Source of the DNA: Zoogloeaceae bacterium
GTDB taxonomy: Bacteria > Pseudomonadota > Gammaproteobacteria > Burkholderiales > Rhodocyclaceae
Length of the DNA: 46,740 bases
Direction of reading: 5' to 3'
Assembly: GCA_016791005.1 (NCBI GenBank)
Contig: JAEUNY010000164.1
Coordinates: forward strand, 1-46,740
The first letter of the stretch is position 1. Each line of letters opens with the position of its first letter. A model generated the notes under the pieces. It ran no database searches and was not told the origin of the DNA. It saw only the letters and a list, made by a program, of their open reading frames with translations. The translations under genes were made by a program, and so were the position numbers. This document shows positions 27,750 to 35,714 of this stretch, one piece after another.

Positions 27750-27779
27750 ACCGCTCATCGGGTAATTCCCACCGCTTGG
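27750..27779 (+). promoter_or_regulatory. Predicted LytTR (AlgR-like) operator upstream of the minor pilin operon
   Basis: ACCGCTCAT (27750-27758) and ACCGCTTGG (27771-27779) are direct repeats separated by 12 bp. Each fits the LytTR half-site pattern (T/A)(A/C)(C/A)GTTN(A/G)(T/G) at eight of nine positions, with the same deviation (C for T at position 5). An AlgR-box-like CGGTTCGTC follows at 27780-27788. A possible -10 (TAACTT, 27813-27818) lies downstream. Confidence 0.5.
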
Positions 27780-27845
27780 CGGTTCGTCGTGGCCCTCCGG
27801 GGCAGTCCGAACTAACTTAGCGTGCCAGAGATGGAAATTCGATTC

Positions 27846-28379
27846 ATGGATTCGACATACCTCGAGATTCGACGACGAGATGGGCTGCGCAGCGTCAGCC
27901 GGGCGAGGCTCGGCGGCTTCACCCTGGTTGAAATGCTCATCACCGTGGTCGTCCTGGCGGTGCTCGTTGCCCTGGCGGTGCCGAACATGCAGGACGCCCT
28001 GCGCAAGCGCCGTGTGATCGCCGCTGGCGAGGCCATTTATGGCCAGGTCCAGTTCGCCCGCTCCGAAGCCATTAAGAGTTCCCAAAACGTCTCGGTGGTC
28101 GTCACTACCGCGTCCCCATGGTCCGTGGCGGTTGGGGGCAATGCCACCGTCACGGCGGGGAACTACCCCGGTGTTTCCATCGCCGCCGCACCGGCGACCA
28201 CCCTCACCTTCGATGGCGTTCGTGGCCTGCGCAGTGCCCCGGCCGTGGGGGCTGGTAACGAGACGATCACCCTGACCTTGGGTGCATATCAACTGGCAGT
28301 CGAGGTAGGGGTGGTGGGCCGGGTCAAACTCTGTACGCCAGCCGGAGCCACTGCGGTTGGGAGGTATCCAGCATGTTGA
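27846..28379 (+). CDS. Type IV minor pilin, FimT/FimU (GspH) type
   Basis: This 177-residue prepilin (from ATG 27846) has the leader-peptidase site LGG|FTLVEMLITVVVLAVLVALAVP, with cleavage after G24 and Glu at mature position 5. A GspH-like beta domain follows, with a C-terminal disulfide pair (VKLC ... RYPAC). FimT/FimU initiates the minor-pilin priming complex for pilus assembly. Upstream GTG 27822 and ATG 27831 would give longer leaders. It is the first gene of the operon and its end overlaps pilW. Confidence 0.85.
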   Translation: MDSTYLEIRRRDGLRSVSRARLGGFTLVEMLITVVVLAVLVALAVPNMQDALRKRRVIAAGEAIYGQVQFARSEAIKSSQNVSVVVTTASPWSVAVGGNATVTAGNYPGVSIAAAPATTLTFDGVRGLRSAPAVGAGNETITLTLGAYQLAVEVGVVGRVKLCTPAGATAVGRYPAC

Positions 28380-29161
28380 TGGGCAAGCGCGGCCGGCAGA
28401 ACGGCCTGTCCCTCATCGAATTGATGATTGGCATTGTGGTCGGCTCGATCGTCCTTGGAGCCGTCATCGCGGTCTATGCGTCGACGATCCGAGGCAGCAA
28501 CACCGCATTGCGGACGGCGCGCCTGAACCAGGAGCTGCGCTCCACCATGAACATCATGGTGCGGGAACTCCGTCGGGCAGGTTTCAACGGCTGGAACGCG
28601 GCGGGCACCATCGTGCTCTCGACGGACAACGCCTTTGCCAAGCGTGGCGTCGGCGGTGGTCAGACGGATCTCAGGGTGTTGAATAACGGCACCTGCGTAT
28701 TGTTCACCTACGATCTTGCCAACTGGGGCGCTGTCGATGCCGACGAATACATGGGCTTCCGCATCTCAAATGGTGCGGTGCAGATGCGGCGGCAGGGGAC
28801 GGTCACCAATAACTGCAACGATGGAAGTTGGGAGACTTTGACCGATCCCAACGCTGTGACGGTGACGGTCCTCACGTTTTCGACCGAAGGCTCCCAATGC
28901 ATGGATTTCACGGCAAGCAACGGCTGGAAGCTCAATTCGGCTTCACCCCAGCCCACCATTCCTGCGTGCGATGCGGCGGCAGCGGGAGCCGTGACGGCCG
29001 TGAGGGGGGCGTTCGCCGTTCCAGCCTCCGGCAACCAGTTGGTGGATACGCGGGAGATCCACATCACCCTCACCGGCACCGCGGCGGCGGATACCGCCAT
29101 CCGCGCCACCATTTCCGAGGAAGTGCAGGTTCGCAATGATCGCATCTACAACAAGCCCTGA
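28373..29161 (+). CDS. pilW: Type IV pilus minor pilin PilW
   Basis: This 262-residue PilW-family prepilin has the cleavage site QNG|LSLIELMIGIVVGSIVLGAV (after G11, Glu at +5), then RLNQELRSTMNIMVRELRRAGFNGW, the family helix that pairs with other minor pilins. The C-terminal domain is beta-rich and the extreme C-terminus (ISEEVQVRNDRIYNKP) is typical for PilW. GGGAGG lies 8 bases before the ATG. The start overlaps the fimT stop by 7 bases. An alternative in-frame ATG is at 28379. Confidence 0.88.
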   Translation: MLMGKRGRQNGLSLIELMIGIVVGSIVLGAVIAVYASTIRGSNTALRTARLNQELRSTMNIMVRELRRAGFNGWNAAGTIVLSTDNAFAKRGVGGGQTDLRVLNNGTCVLFTYDLANWGAVDADEYMGFRISNGAVQMRRQGTVTNNCNDGSWETLTDPNAVTVTVLTFSTEGSQCMDFTASNGWKLNSASPQPTIPACDAAAAGAVTAVRGAFAVPASGNQLVDTREIHITLTGTAAADTAIRATISEEVQVRNDRIYNKP

Positions 29162-30380
29162 TCGTCGCGGAGGGATGTCGTCTGCAGTCCGCGGCCGCCA
29201 GCGGGGGGCCGCGACCCTTCTTGTCTCCATGGTCCTGCTGATTGCGGCGACCCTGGTGGTCCTCTACACGTCCCAGACCACGGTCACCGAGCAGCGCATG
29301 TCGGCCAACGAGGTGCGGATGAAACAGGCGCTGGCGGCGGCCCAGGCCGGGATCGATGCTTCTTTGGCTGGCTTGAACGCCGGCAATGACTTGAGTGTGG
29401 CGCCGAATACCGGGGGCCTGGGCGCGAGCCCCAAGGGCAGCTATCAAGCCGTCTTTTGTAGTGGCGCCCTGGGTAATGCCGGTCTTCCGGCTTGCCCCGC
29501 AGCCCCGGCCGCTCTGGCCTGTACCGCGCCTGTCGCGAGCGCGGCTCAGGCCTGGCTCGTGGCTTGCGGGTGGAGCGATGACAACACCAGCATCCAGCGC
29601 ATCGTGACCTACATCGGCAAGCTGGGTCCGGTGCCCAATGCCCCATCGAATCCGCTGATTTCCAAAGGCGGGGTGAACGTCGGGGGGAACGCCACAGTAG
29701 TGAATTACTTCAACAACCTGACCACCTGGACCGGTGCCTCCCTGACTTCCTCCAGCGCGACCGGGAAAACCATGGTGCGCAACCCCTCCACCACCTATCA
29801 GACTTCCTACGAGACGACCCCTTCGGATCTGGCGTCGGCGGTGCAAGGCAACTCTGGCTGTGGCGCGGGCAACAACCTCGTGTGCACCACCACCAGCGGG
29901 CTCGCCGGGCCGGACGTGGTGGCCTCGGATACGACGCTGTCCAACCTCAACGACGCCCAGTTCTTCGCCAACTTCTTCGGCATGTCGCCGGGGATGTACA
30001 AGGCGTCGGCCGACAAGGTGCTCACCAATGCCCAGGCCGGCGTGAGCGGTGCCTTCGCCACGCCGCAGGTTTATTGGGTCGATGTGCCCACGGGCGATAC
30101 CTTCACCCTGAACCAGAACATCGGCACCCTCAATGGCCCGGTGGTGCTGGTGGTGAATGGCGACTTGCAACTCAACGCTAGCAACGATTTCTACGGGCTG
30201 CTTTATGTCACCGGCAACGTGACCGGTGGCGGGAGCCCCAATATTTTCGGTTCCATGGTGGTGGAAGGGACGGTCGCCTCAAACGGCGCGCCCAACATCA
30301 TTTATCACCCGAAGGTATTCGAGAATCTGGACGACCTGGGCAAATGGTCGTCGATGCCCGGCACCTGGCGGGACTTTTAA
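29136..30380 (+). CDS. pilX: PilX-family pilus assembly protein, long form
   Basis: This 414-residue protein begins with a PilX_N-type helix: RQRGAATLLVSMVLLIAATLVVLYTSQTTV, then EQRMSANEVRMKQALAAAQAG. No Glu is found five residues after the glycine. The body is about twice the usual size (roughly 180-200 residues). It ends with a repetitive Gly/Asn/Val region (NGPVVLVVNGDLQL, YGLLYVTGNVTGGG, FGSMVVEGTVASNG) whose spacing suggests a beta-helix. It overlaps pilW by 26 bases from ATG 29136. ATG 29175 is possible, but its GGAGGG is too close to serve it. Confidence 0.78.
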   Translation: MIASTTSPDRRGGMSSAVRGRQRGAATLLVSMVLLIAATLVVLYTSQTTVTEQRMSANEVRMKQALAAAQAGIDASLAGLNAGNDLSVAPNTGGLGASPKGSYQAVFCSGALGNAGLPACPAAPAALACTAPVASAAQAWLVACGWSDDNTSIQRIVTYIGKLGPVPNAPSNPLISKGGVNVGGNATVVNYFNNLTTWTGASLTSSSATGKTMVRNPSTTYQTSYETTPSDLASAVQGNSGCGAGNNLVCTTTSGLAGPDVVASDTTLSNLNDAQFFANFFGMSPGMYKASADKVLTNAQAGVSGAFATPQVYWVDVPTGDTFTLNQNIGTLNGPVVLVVNGDLQLNASNDFYGLLYVTGNVTGGGSPNIFGSMVVEGTVASNGAPNIIYHPKVFENLDDLGKWSSMPGTWRDF

Positions 30381-30404
30381 CCGGTTTGTGAACAAGGAAT
30401 GGTC

Positions 30405-32108
30405 ATGAGAACCCTTTCGCTTCGATTGCGGGGCCAGCGCGGCATCAGCTTGCTGGAGGCCATGGTCTCTCTGGTGGTGTTGTCCCTAGGGCTCCTGGGG
30501 ATCGCCAAGCTCAATGCCTATCTGGTCGCAACCTCGGGCGTAGCCAAGGTGCGGTCCGAGGCGGTGGCTCTGGCTGAGCAGAAGATCGAGGAGTTGCGCA
30601 ATCAACTGGTCGAGAACGAGACCACCACCCAAGATTACGCGAGCATGGTGACCTCCCTCACCACGGATTGCAGCACCGGCGCGCCGGCCGGCCAAAAGGA
30701 TACGCCGGCCAGTCCCCTCGCGGCCTTCACCCGGGTCTGGTGCAAACTCGGGACGGCCATCAACACCCAGGTCCAGGTGTCGGTTTTATGGACCGACGGG
30801 ACCGGGGCAACGCAGAACGTGAGTCTGCAAAGCGTGGTGACCTGGGACAGCCCCTTGAAGAGCGTGGCCTTCGCGGAGACCGGCGGTGGGTCCGCGGCCC
30901 AGGCGTTTGCGAAGCCGCCCACCGGTCGGGCCTACGTGGGCAAGGGCACGACTACTGTCGATAACAGTGTGGCCCAGATGCCCGATAACCTTCGTATGCA
31001 GCATGGCGCAGATGGCTACTATCGTCTGGTGGACCCCTCCGGGAACGTGCTGCTGACCGGTACCGGGCTCAATGAGCAATTCAGCATCATCACCGGACGC
31101 GTTTATATCGATGACGGCATGTACGTGACCGACCCGGTAAGCGGCTTCTCTGCCAACGCCAAGGTGGCCACTAAGGAAATCTTCGTTTCGGTTTCGGATG
31201 CCGCCTACTGTTCCAAGATCATCACCAGCCCCATTTCTGCAATTGTCGATACCAGCAACGCCTCGAAGAAATACAAGTATTTCGATTACCGTTGCTACAT
31301 CGGGGCCGGCTGGTATGGGAACGTGGGGATCTTGCGCGTCGATAGCACCCAGACCAAGGAGCGGGTTTGTCTGGGGGATCCGGGGGTTTCGAGCACTCAA
31401 ACCACCAGCAACACCCGGAAGCCGGCGCTGTTGGCCACCCGGATGTACCGGGGCTACAAGACGATCGCCAGCGGTATTTACGAATCCACCGGGATCGGGA
31501 TCGCCACGGATGCAAGCTACACCGCGGTCACCCTCGCGAACCACCATTTTTTGCTGACCATCATCAACGGATCTGCAACGGACACCGATTGTGCGACGCC
31601 GCTCTCGGTGGTGACGAATCCGTCGAATCCCTTTACTGGAAATCAGGGCCGCTTTTACTGTTTGAGCGCCACTTGCCCAAGCCCGCTCCCCAACGTCGGT
31701 TCGGTCATCGTCCAGATCAATGTGAGCGGCAACGTCACGTTGCTGCCGGCGACGGGCACAACCACTCCGGTCCCGGTGTTGGTGCCTCAAGTGACGTCTC
31801 CTGCTGATCCCGGCGTGGCCATTGATTCTGGAACCTGCACCCTTGGGACACCTTCGACAGACCTCACCACAGGGGTCGTGACCCAGCCCTATTCCTGCCT
31901 GATTGGGCTGACCGGTTGGACGGGTGCGTCCTGGGGTGGAAACATGACGGTCAGGCAATCGGGTGGCACGATGTGCGCCAGCGGTGCTAGTGGCCCCGGG
32001 GCTGTTACCGCGGGATCGGACACGGTAGTGTTCACCGACCAGACGGTGACCGATATCACCGTGACTCAGAACGTTACGGTGGCCAAAGACGCCGCCAGTT
32101 GTCCGTGA
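30405..32108 (+). CDS. pilV: PilV-type minor pilin with a very long C-terminal domain
   Basis: This 567-residue protein starts with a classic PilV-type prepilin end: [28 protein letters not shown] (cleavage after G13, Glu at +5), then [19 protein letters not shown]. Ordinary PilV is about 150-190 residues. Here about 400 extra residues follow, rich in Thr/Ser/Gly/Val with scattered cysteines ([27 protein letters not shown] and others) and ending DAASCP. The extension looks like a string of beta-domains and could be a tip adhesin. AAGGA 6 bases upstream favours ATG 30405 over 30399. It sits where pilY1 lies in many operons. Confidence 0.82.
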   Translation: MRTLSLRLRGQRGISLLEAMVSLVVLSLGLLGIAKLNAYLVATSGVAKVRSEAVALAEQKIEELRNQLVENETTTQDYASMVTSLTTDCSTGAPAGQKDTPASPLAAFTRVWCKLGTAINTQVQVSVLWTDGTGATQNVSLQSVVTWDSPLKSVAFAETGGGSAAQAFAKPPTGRAYVGKGTTTVDNSVAQMPDNLRMQHGADGYYRLVDPSGNVLLTGTGLNEQFSIITGRVYIDDGMYVTDPVSGFSANAKVATKEIFVSVSDAAYCSKIITSPISAIVDTSNASKKYKYFDYRCYIGAGWYGNVGILRVDSTQTKERVCLGDPGVSSTQTTSNTRKPALLATRMYRGYKTIASGIYESTGIGIATDASYTAVTLANHHFLLTIINGSATDTDCATPLSVVTNPSNPFTGNQGRFYCLSATCPSPLPNVGSVIVQINVSGNVTLLPATGTTTPVPVLVPQVTSPADPGVAIDSGTCTLGTPSTDLTTGVVTQPYSCLIGLTGWTGASWGGNMTVRQSGGTMCASGASGPGAVTAGSDTVVFTDQTVTDITVTQNVTVAKDAASCP

Positions 32109-32170
32109 TGAATCGCAAAATTGCAAGGCAAAGCCCAAGGGGTGGAGTTGGTATGACTGGAGGTCGAGGA

Positions 32171-32602
32171 ATGGGCGGGCATTGGGGAATGAGGAAGCGA
32201 TCAGGCGGCTTTACCCTCATTGAACTCATGATCGTAGTCATCGTGGTGGGGGTGCTCGCGGGGCTGGGGATCCCGGCTTACAAGGACTACGTGCGCAAGG
32301 CGCGGCGATCGGACGGCAAGGAGTTGCTGCTCCGCCTCCAGGTGGAGGAGGAAAAATTCCGCACCAACAATCCAACCTACACCAGCACCTTGGGTGTGGG
32401 GGGGTTGGGGATCACGAGCAACCTCTCCCTTGAAGGCTATTACACGGTGGCCATTACTGCCGGCGCCACCGCAACGGCATTTACCCTGAGTGCAACCCCG
32501 ACCACAAAAGGGAATCAAAACTCGGATACCGCCTGCAGTCCCCTTACCTTGGCGGTCAATAACGGCGTGGTGACCAAAGGTCCCTCCGCAAGCTGTTGGT
32601 AG
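32171..32602 (+). CDS. pilE: Type IV pilin PilE
   Basis: This 143-residue PilE-type pilin has [25 protein letters not shown] (Glu at +5) and the following [20 protein letters not shown]. The short globular domain ends with a disulfide pair (DTACSPLTL ... GPSASCW). Several starts are open (32108 overlapping pilV, 32153, 32171). ATG 32171 is favoured by GGAGG 7 bases upstream and by the leader length. It closes the operon, followed by a terminator. Confidence 0.88.
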   Translation: MGGHWGMRKRSGGFTLIELMIVVIVVGVLAGLGIPAYKDYVRKARRSDGKELLLRLQVEEEKFRTNNPTYTSTLGVGGLGITSNLSLEGYYTVAITAGATATAFTLSATPTTKGNQNSDTACSPLTLAVNNGVVTKGPSASCW

Positions 32603-32624
32603 GGCGAAGTGCTTTAATTCCTCC

Positions 32625-32654
32625 AGGGCGCCCGCGGGCGCTCTTTCTTTTTCT
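32625..32654 (+). terminator. Rho-independent terminator of the minor pilin operon
   Basis: An 8-bp GC-rich stem (AGGGCGCC / GGGCGCTCT region, one G-U pair) with a CGCG loop is followed by TTCTTTTTCT, 23 bases after the pilE stop. Confidence 0.8.
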
Positions 32655-32675
32655 GGTCAGGGGCGGGTATTTGAC

Positions 32676-32722
32676 TTGGCGAGGCTGCAGTAATGCGATA
32701 TAGATAATCATATCGCATTACT
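32676..32722 (+). promoter_or_regulatory. Promoter overlapped by a perfect 13-bp inverted repeat (operator)
   Basis: TTGGCG (32676-32681) and TATAGA (32699-32704) are spaced by 17 bp. A perfect inverted repeat, AGTAATGCGATAT (32689-32701) and ATATCGCATTACT (32710-32722) with an 8-base spacer, covers the -10 and the start point. There is no T run, so it is an operator or leader structure rather than a terminator. Confidence 0.6.
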
Positions 32723-32733
32723 TGGGCGTGGCT

Positions 32734-33279
32734 ATGGCGAGAATTTCGCAAGGTCGTGGCTATTCACTGACGGAACTGCTGGTGACCGTCCTCGTTCTGG
32801 CGATCTTGGTTTCGCTGGCGGTTCCGGCGATAAAAGATGCTTTGGCGCGCCAGCGGGGCCGGGGCGCCGTCGAGGGGCTGCGGGCGACCCTGCAATGGGG
32901 GCGTAGCGAGGCGATGAAGCAGAACGTCCCGGTGTTTTTCAGCATCCTCCCCTCTGCCCCCTGGTGTGTTGGCCTGTCCCGGGGTCTGGGGTGCGGTTGT
33001 GGCGTCGCTTGCCCCGATCCAGCGGCCTTGCTCACCGAAACCTTTGGCGTTGGTTTTCCGGGCGTTTCGGTGGCGTCAGCCAGCTTTGCCGGCAGCTTGT
33101 GTGGCAGCGTGGAGTGCGTCCGTTTCGAACCTCAGCGCGGCACGGCCCAAGGGTCGAACGGTACGGTGGTGCTGGAATCCGCGGTGGGCGCCCGCTACCG
33201 CATCATCGTCGCGGGATTGGGGCGGGTGCGGGTGTGCGTCGAGCAGGGTGATGCGGGGGCGCCCTGGCCCCACTGCTGA
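32734..33279 (+). CDS. FimT/GspH-type pseudopilin, second copy
   Basis: This 181-residue prepilin-like protein has a short 9-residue leader: QGRG|YSLTELLVTVLVLAILVSLAVP, with Glu at +5, then GLRATLQWGRSEAMKQNVPVFF, the usual GspH/FimT helix. The domain is unusually rich in cysteine (CVGLSRGLGCGCGVAC, LCGSVEC, RVCVEQ, final PHC). It is a paralogue of the first gene of the pilin operon but is transcribed alone from its own promoter. The pair of FimT-like genes suggests alternative initiating subunits. Confidence 0.82.
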   Translation: MARISQGRGYSLTELLVTVLVLAILVSLAVPAIKDALARQRGRGAVEGLRATLQWGRSEAMKQNVPVFFSILPSAPWCVGLSRGLGCGCGVACPDPAALLTETFGVGFPGVSVASASFAGSLCGSVECVRFEPQRGTAQGSNGTVVLESAVGARYRIIVAGLGRVRVCVEQGDAGAPWPHC

Positions 33280-33286
33280 GGACGGC

Positions 33287-34018
33287 TCAATTGCCAAGCA
33301 AACGAGCGATCCAGGGAAGCAAGAGCGGGAGGGCGACGGCTGTGAGCAGCCCGTTCAGCCCCATTGCCAGGGCGGCGAAGGCCCCCGCGGTTTCGGAAAT
33401 CTGAAACGCGCGGGCGGTGCCGATCCCGTGGGAGGCGACGCCGAGGGCGAAGCCGATGCTGGCATCGTCCTGGGCGCCAAGCCGCTTCAGGAGACCATCC
33501 CCCGCCACGGCCCCGAGGATGCCGGTGAGGATGACGAGGACGGCGGTGAGGGAGGGGAGCCCGCCCAGCCGTTCGGCAATGCCCATGGCAATCGGTGTGG
33601 TCACCGACTTGGGCGCCAGGGAGAGCTGGGTGGCCACGCTGGCCCCCAGCCAACCTGCGATCAGGTAAGCGGAAAGCGCGGCCGCCATGGAGCCCGCGAC
33701 GAGGGCGATGGCCAGCGGCCGCCACAGGGCGACAAGGCGCGGCAATTGCCCGTGGAGGGGAACCGCGAGGGCGACGGTGGCTGGCCCAAGGAGGAAATGG
33801 ACGAATTGCGCACCGTCGAAATAGCGCGCATAGGGCGTCTGAGTGAGGCTCAGGATTGCCACCAGAACGGCAACTGAGATGAGGACCGGGTTGAGGACCG
33901 GGTGCCCGCCGCCGCGGCGCTGGACCTCCTGAGCGCCGCGATAGACCACGAGGGTCAGGGCCAGCCAGATCAGCGGCGAGGCGGCAAGATAAACCCAGAT
34001 GTCGTTGGCCGTGTTCAT
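33287..34018 (-). CDS. lrgB: LrgB family protein
   Basis: This 243-residue inner-membrane protein belongs to the LrgB/YohK family, with the conserved LLGPATVALAVPLHGQ, KSVTTPIAMGIAERLGG and GVASHGIGTARAF blocks. The family pairs with LrgA/CidA proteins in controlling murein hydrolase activity or small-molecule (pyruvate, glycolate) export. The ATG overlaps the lrgA TGA by 4 bases. It is the last gene of M48-lrgA-lrgB and convergent, with a 7-bp gap, with the FimT-like gene. Confidence 0.93.
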   Translation of the reverse strand: MNTANDIWVYLAASPLIWLALTLVVYRGAQEVQRRGGGHPVLNPVLISVAVLVAILSLTQTPYARYFDGAQFVHFLLGPATVALAVPLHGQLPRLVALWRPLAIALVAGSMAAALSAYLIAGWLGASVATQLSLAPKSVTTPIAMGIAERLGGLPSLTAVLVILTGILGAVAGDGLLKRLGAQDDASIGFALGVASHGIGTARAFQISETAGAFAALAMGLNGLLTAVALPLLLPWIARLLGN

Positions 34019-34371
34019 GGACGCCGCTCGTGGTTCGTCGGTCGAGTCAGGCGGTGCAGGATGAGTCCGGCCACCGCGAGGCCGATGACGGTGCTGATCA
34101 CCAGGGCGGCCAGAATGGCCACCCCCTCGTCGCCCAGGCGTCCCATGTGCAGCATGACCCCGGTGCCGGCAGGCACGAAAAGCAGGGAAAGATGCTGGAG
34201 CAGGCCGTTGGACGTGGCACGCAATTCCGCAGAGGGGCCGCTCCGGACAATCAGGACGGCGAGAAGCAGGACCATGCCGATCACGGGCCCGGGCACCGGA
34301 AGGTGCAGGGCCAGGCGGATCACCTCACCGGCAAGCTGGAGGGAGAGAAACAAAGCCAGGGCGGAAATCAT
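34015..34371 (-). CDS. lrgA: CidA/LrgA family (holin-like) protein
   Basis: This 118-residue membrane protein with four predicted helices has family hallmarks PVPGPVIGMVLLLAVL and LLFVPAGTGVMLHMG. CidA/LrgA proteins resemble phage holins and work with LrgB. Both ends overlap neighbours: its ATG shares ATGA with the M48 protease stop and its TGA with the lrgB start. The three proteins are therefore probably produced in fixed ratio. Confidence 0.92.
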   Translation of the reverse strand: MISALALFLSLQLAGEVIRLALHLPVPGPVIGMVLLLAVLIVRSGPSAELRATSNGLLQHLSLLFVPAGTGVMLHMGRLGDEGVAILAALVISTVIGLAVAGLILHRLTRPTNHERRP

Positions 34372-35162
34372 CCGCGCCGCGCCTCGTCGTAGAGGGGCAG
34401 GACGCGGGGCATTTGCCGTTCAATCTCTGCAATCCGGTTCCGGCTCGCCGGGTGGGTGGATAGCCACTGGGGCGGGGCACTCCGATTGGCTTCGTTCATC
34501 TTGTGCCACAGGCTGATGCCGGCGCGGGGGTTGTAACCCGCCCTTGCCGCGAGTTCCAGGCCCACGAGGTCGGCCTCGGTTTCGTCGTCGCGGGAAAATT
34601 TCAACGTCAGCAGGCCACCCCCGATCTGAAAGGCATCGGAAAAACGGCCACCGCCCAGGAATTCTCCCAGCAGGCTGGCGCCCAGGCGGGTGAGCTGGGT
34701 CTTGGCCAGGCGCTCGCGGGCATGTTCGCGGAGGGCATGGGCGATCTCGTGGCCCATCACCATCGCCGCCTCGTCGTCTGAGAGTTTGAGGCCCAGAAGC
34801 AGCCCGGTATAGACCGCGATTTTGCCGCCCGGCATGCAGAAGGCGTTGATCTGCTTGGAGCCGACGAGATTGACCTCCCACCGCCAGTCGCGGGCGGCGG
34901 GGTTGAAGCGAGGCGCCTCGACGACGAGTCGCCGGGCGATCGCCCTCAGGCGGATCACCTGGGGATGATCGTCCGGGGCCAGGGCCCCTTTCGTCGCCGC
35001 TTGGCGAAGGAGCTGGCCATATTGTTTCGCCGACTCCTGCTCGATTTCCTTGGCCGGGACCAGATTGCGCAGGGACGAGGGCTGACCCACTTCCACACCC
35101 TGGGCGGCACCCAGGGCCGGCCAGAACAGGCACAGCAGGAGGACAATGCGAAAGATCCCCAT
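34368..35162 (-). CDS. M48-family periplasmic metalloprotease
   Basis: This is a 264-residue exported zinc protease. The signal peptide MGIFRIVLLLCLFWPALGAA is followed by the M48 core: HEIAH at 138-142 (MGHEIAHALREH), the third-ligand segment SRDDETEADLVGLELAARAGYNP and the closing WLSTHPASRNRIAEIE. There is no TPR domain, so it is like LoiP/YcaL rather than BepA. Such proteases degrade misassembled envelope proteins. The ATG 35162 was chosen for the signal peptide. Coupling to lrgAB is unusual and suggests a joint envelope or cell-wall role. Confidence 0.9.
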   Translation of the reverse strand: MGIFRIVLLLCLFWPALGAAQGVEVGQPSSLRNLVPAKEIEQESAKQYGQLLRQAATKGALAPDDHPQVIRLRAIARRLVVEAPRFNPAARDWRWEVNLVGSKQINAFCMPGGKIAVYTGLLLGLKLSDDEAAMVMGHEIAHALREHARERLAKTQLTRLGASLLGEFLGGGRFSDAFQIGGGLLTLKFSRDDETEADLVGLELAARAGYNPRAGISLWHKMNEANRSAPPQWLSTHPASRNRIAEIERQMPRVLPLYDEARRG

Positions 35163-35294
35163 GGGCTTCTCGGAGCGATGGTGAGCGAGGAGTTTGGCAC
35201 CGGGATCGTGACGGCTCAAGAACGAAATCCCCGGAGGCGCTATGCTAGGCGGCCTTGACACCGCCATGCGCTTTTCGAGGAGGAGCCCCCCGTC

Positions 35295-35711
35295 ATGTCT
35301 TACGATCCGCAAAACATTTTTGCCCGGATTCTGCGCGGCGAACTGCCCTGCGTCCGGGTCTATGAGGATGCTGCCACCCTGGCCTTCCTCGACATCATGC
35401 CCCAGACCGAGGGCCATACCCTGGTGCTGCCCAAGGAGCCGGCGGCGACTCTGCTGGATCTTTCCCCCGCAGCCGCCGCAGCGACGATCCAGGTGACCCA
35501 GAAGGTTGCGCGGGCGGTCCAGGTGGCGGTGGGGGCCGAGGGATTGCTGATTTCCCAGTTCAATGGCGCTGCAGCCGGCCAGACGGTGCCCCACGTCCAT
35601 TTCCACATCCTGCCCCGCTGGGAGGGGATCCGGCTGAAGGCCCATGGTCGGGATAAGGCGGATCCGGATCAGCTCGAACTCCTCGCCGAGCGGATCATCG
35701 CCGCCCTGTAG
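35295..35711 (+). CDS. HIT family (histidine triad) nucleotide hydrolase
   Basis: This 138-residue protein has the histidine triad H100-V-H102-F-H104 in QTVPHVHFHILPR, preceded by the EGHTLVLPK strand. HIT proteins of this type hydrolyse adenosine phosphoramidates or dinucleoside polyphosphates. The ribosome site GAGGAGGAG precedes the ATG at 35295. It is a single gene, divergent from the M48 protease gene and convergent with a 3-bp gap with the next gene. Confidence 0.92.
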   Translation: MSYDPQNIFARILRGELPCVRVYEDAATLAFLDIMPQTEGHTLVLPKEPAATLLDLSPAAAAATIQVTQKVARAVQVAVGAEGLLISQFNGAAAGQTVPHVHFHILPRWEGIRLKAHGRDKADPDQLELLAERIIAAL

Positions 35712-35714
35712 GGC

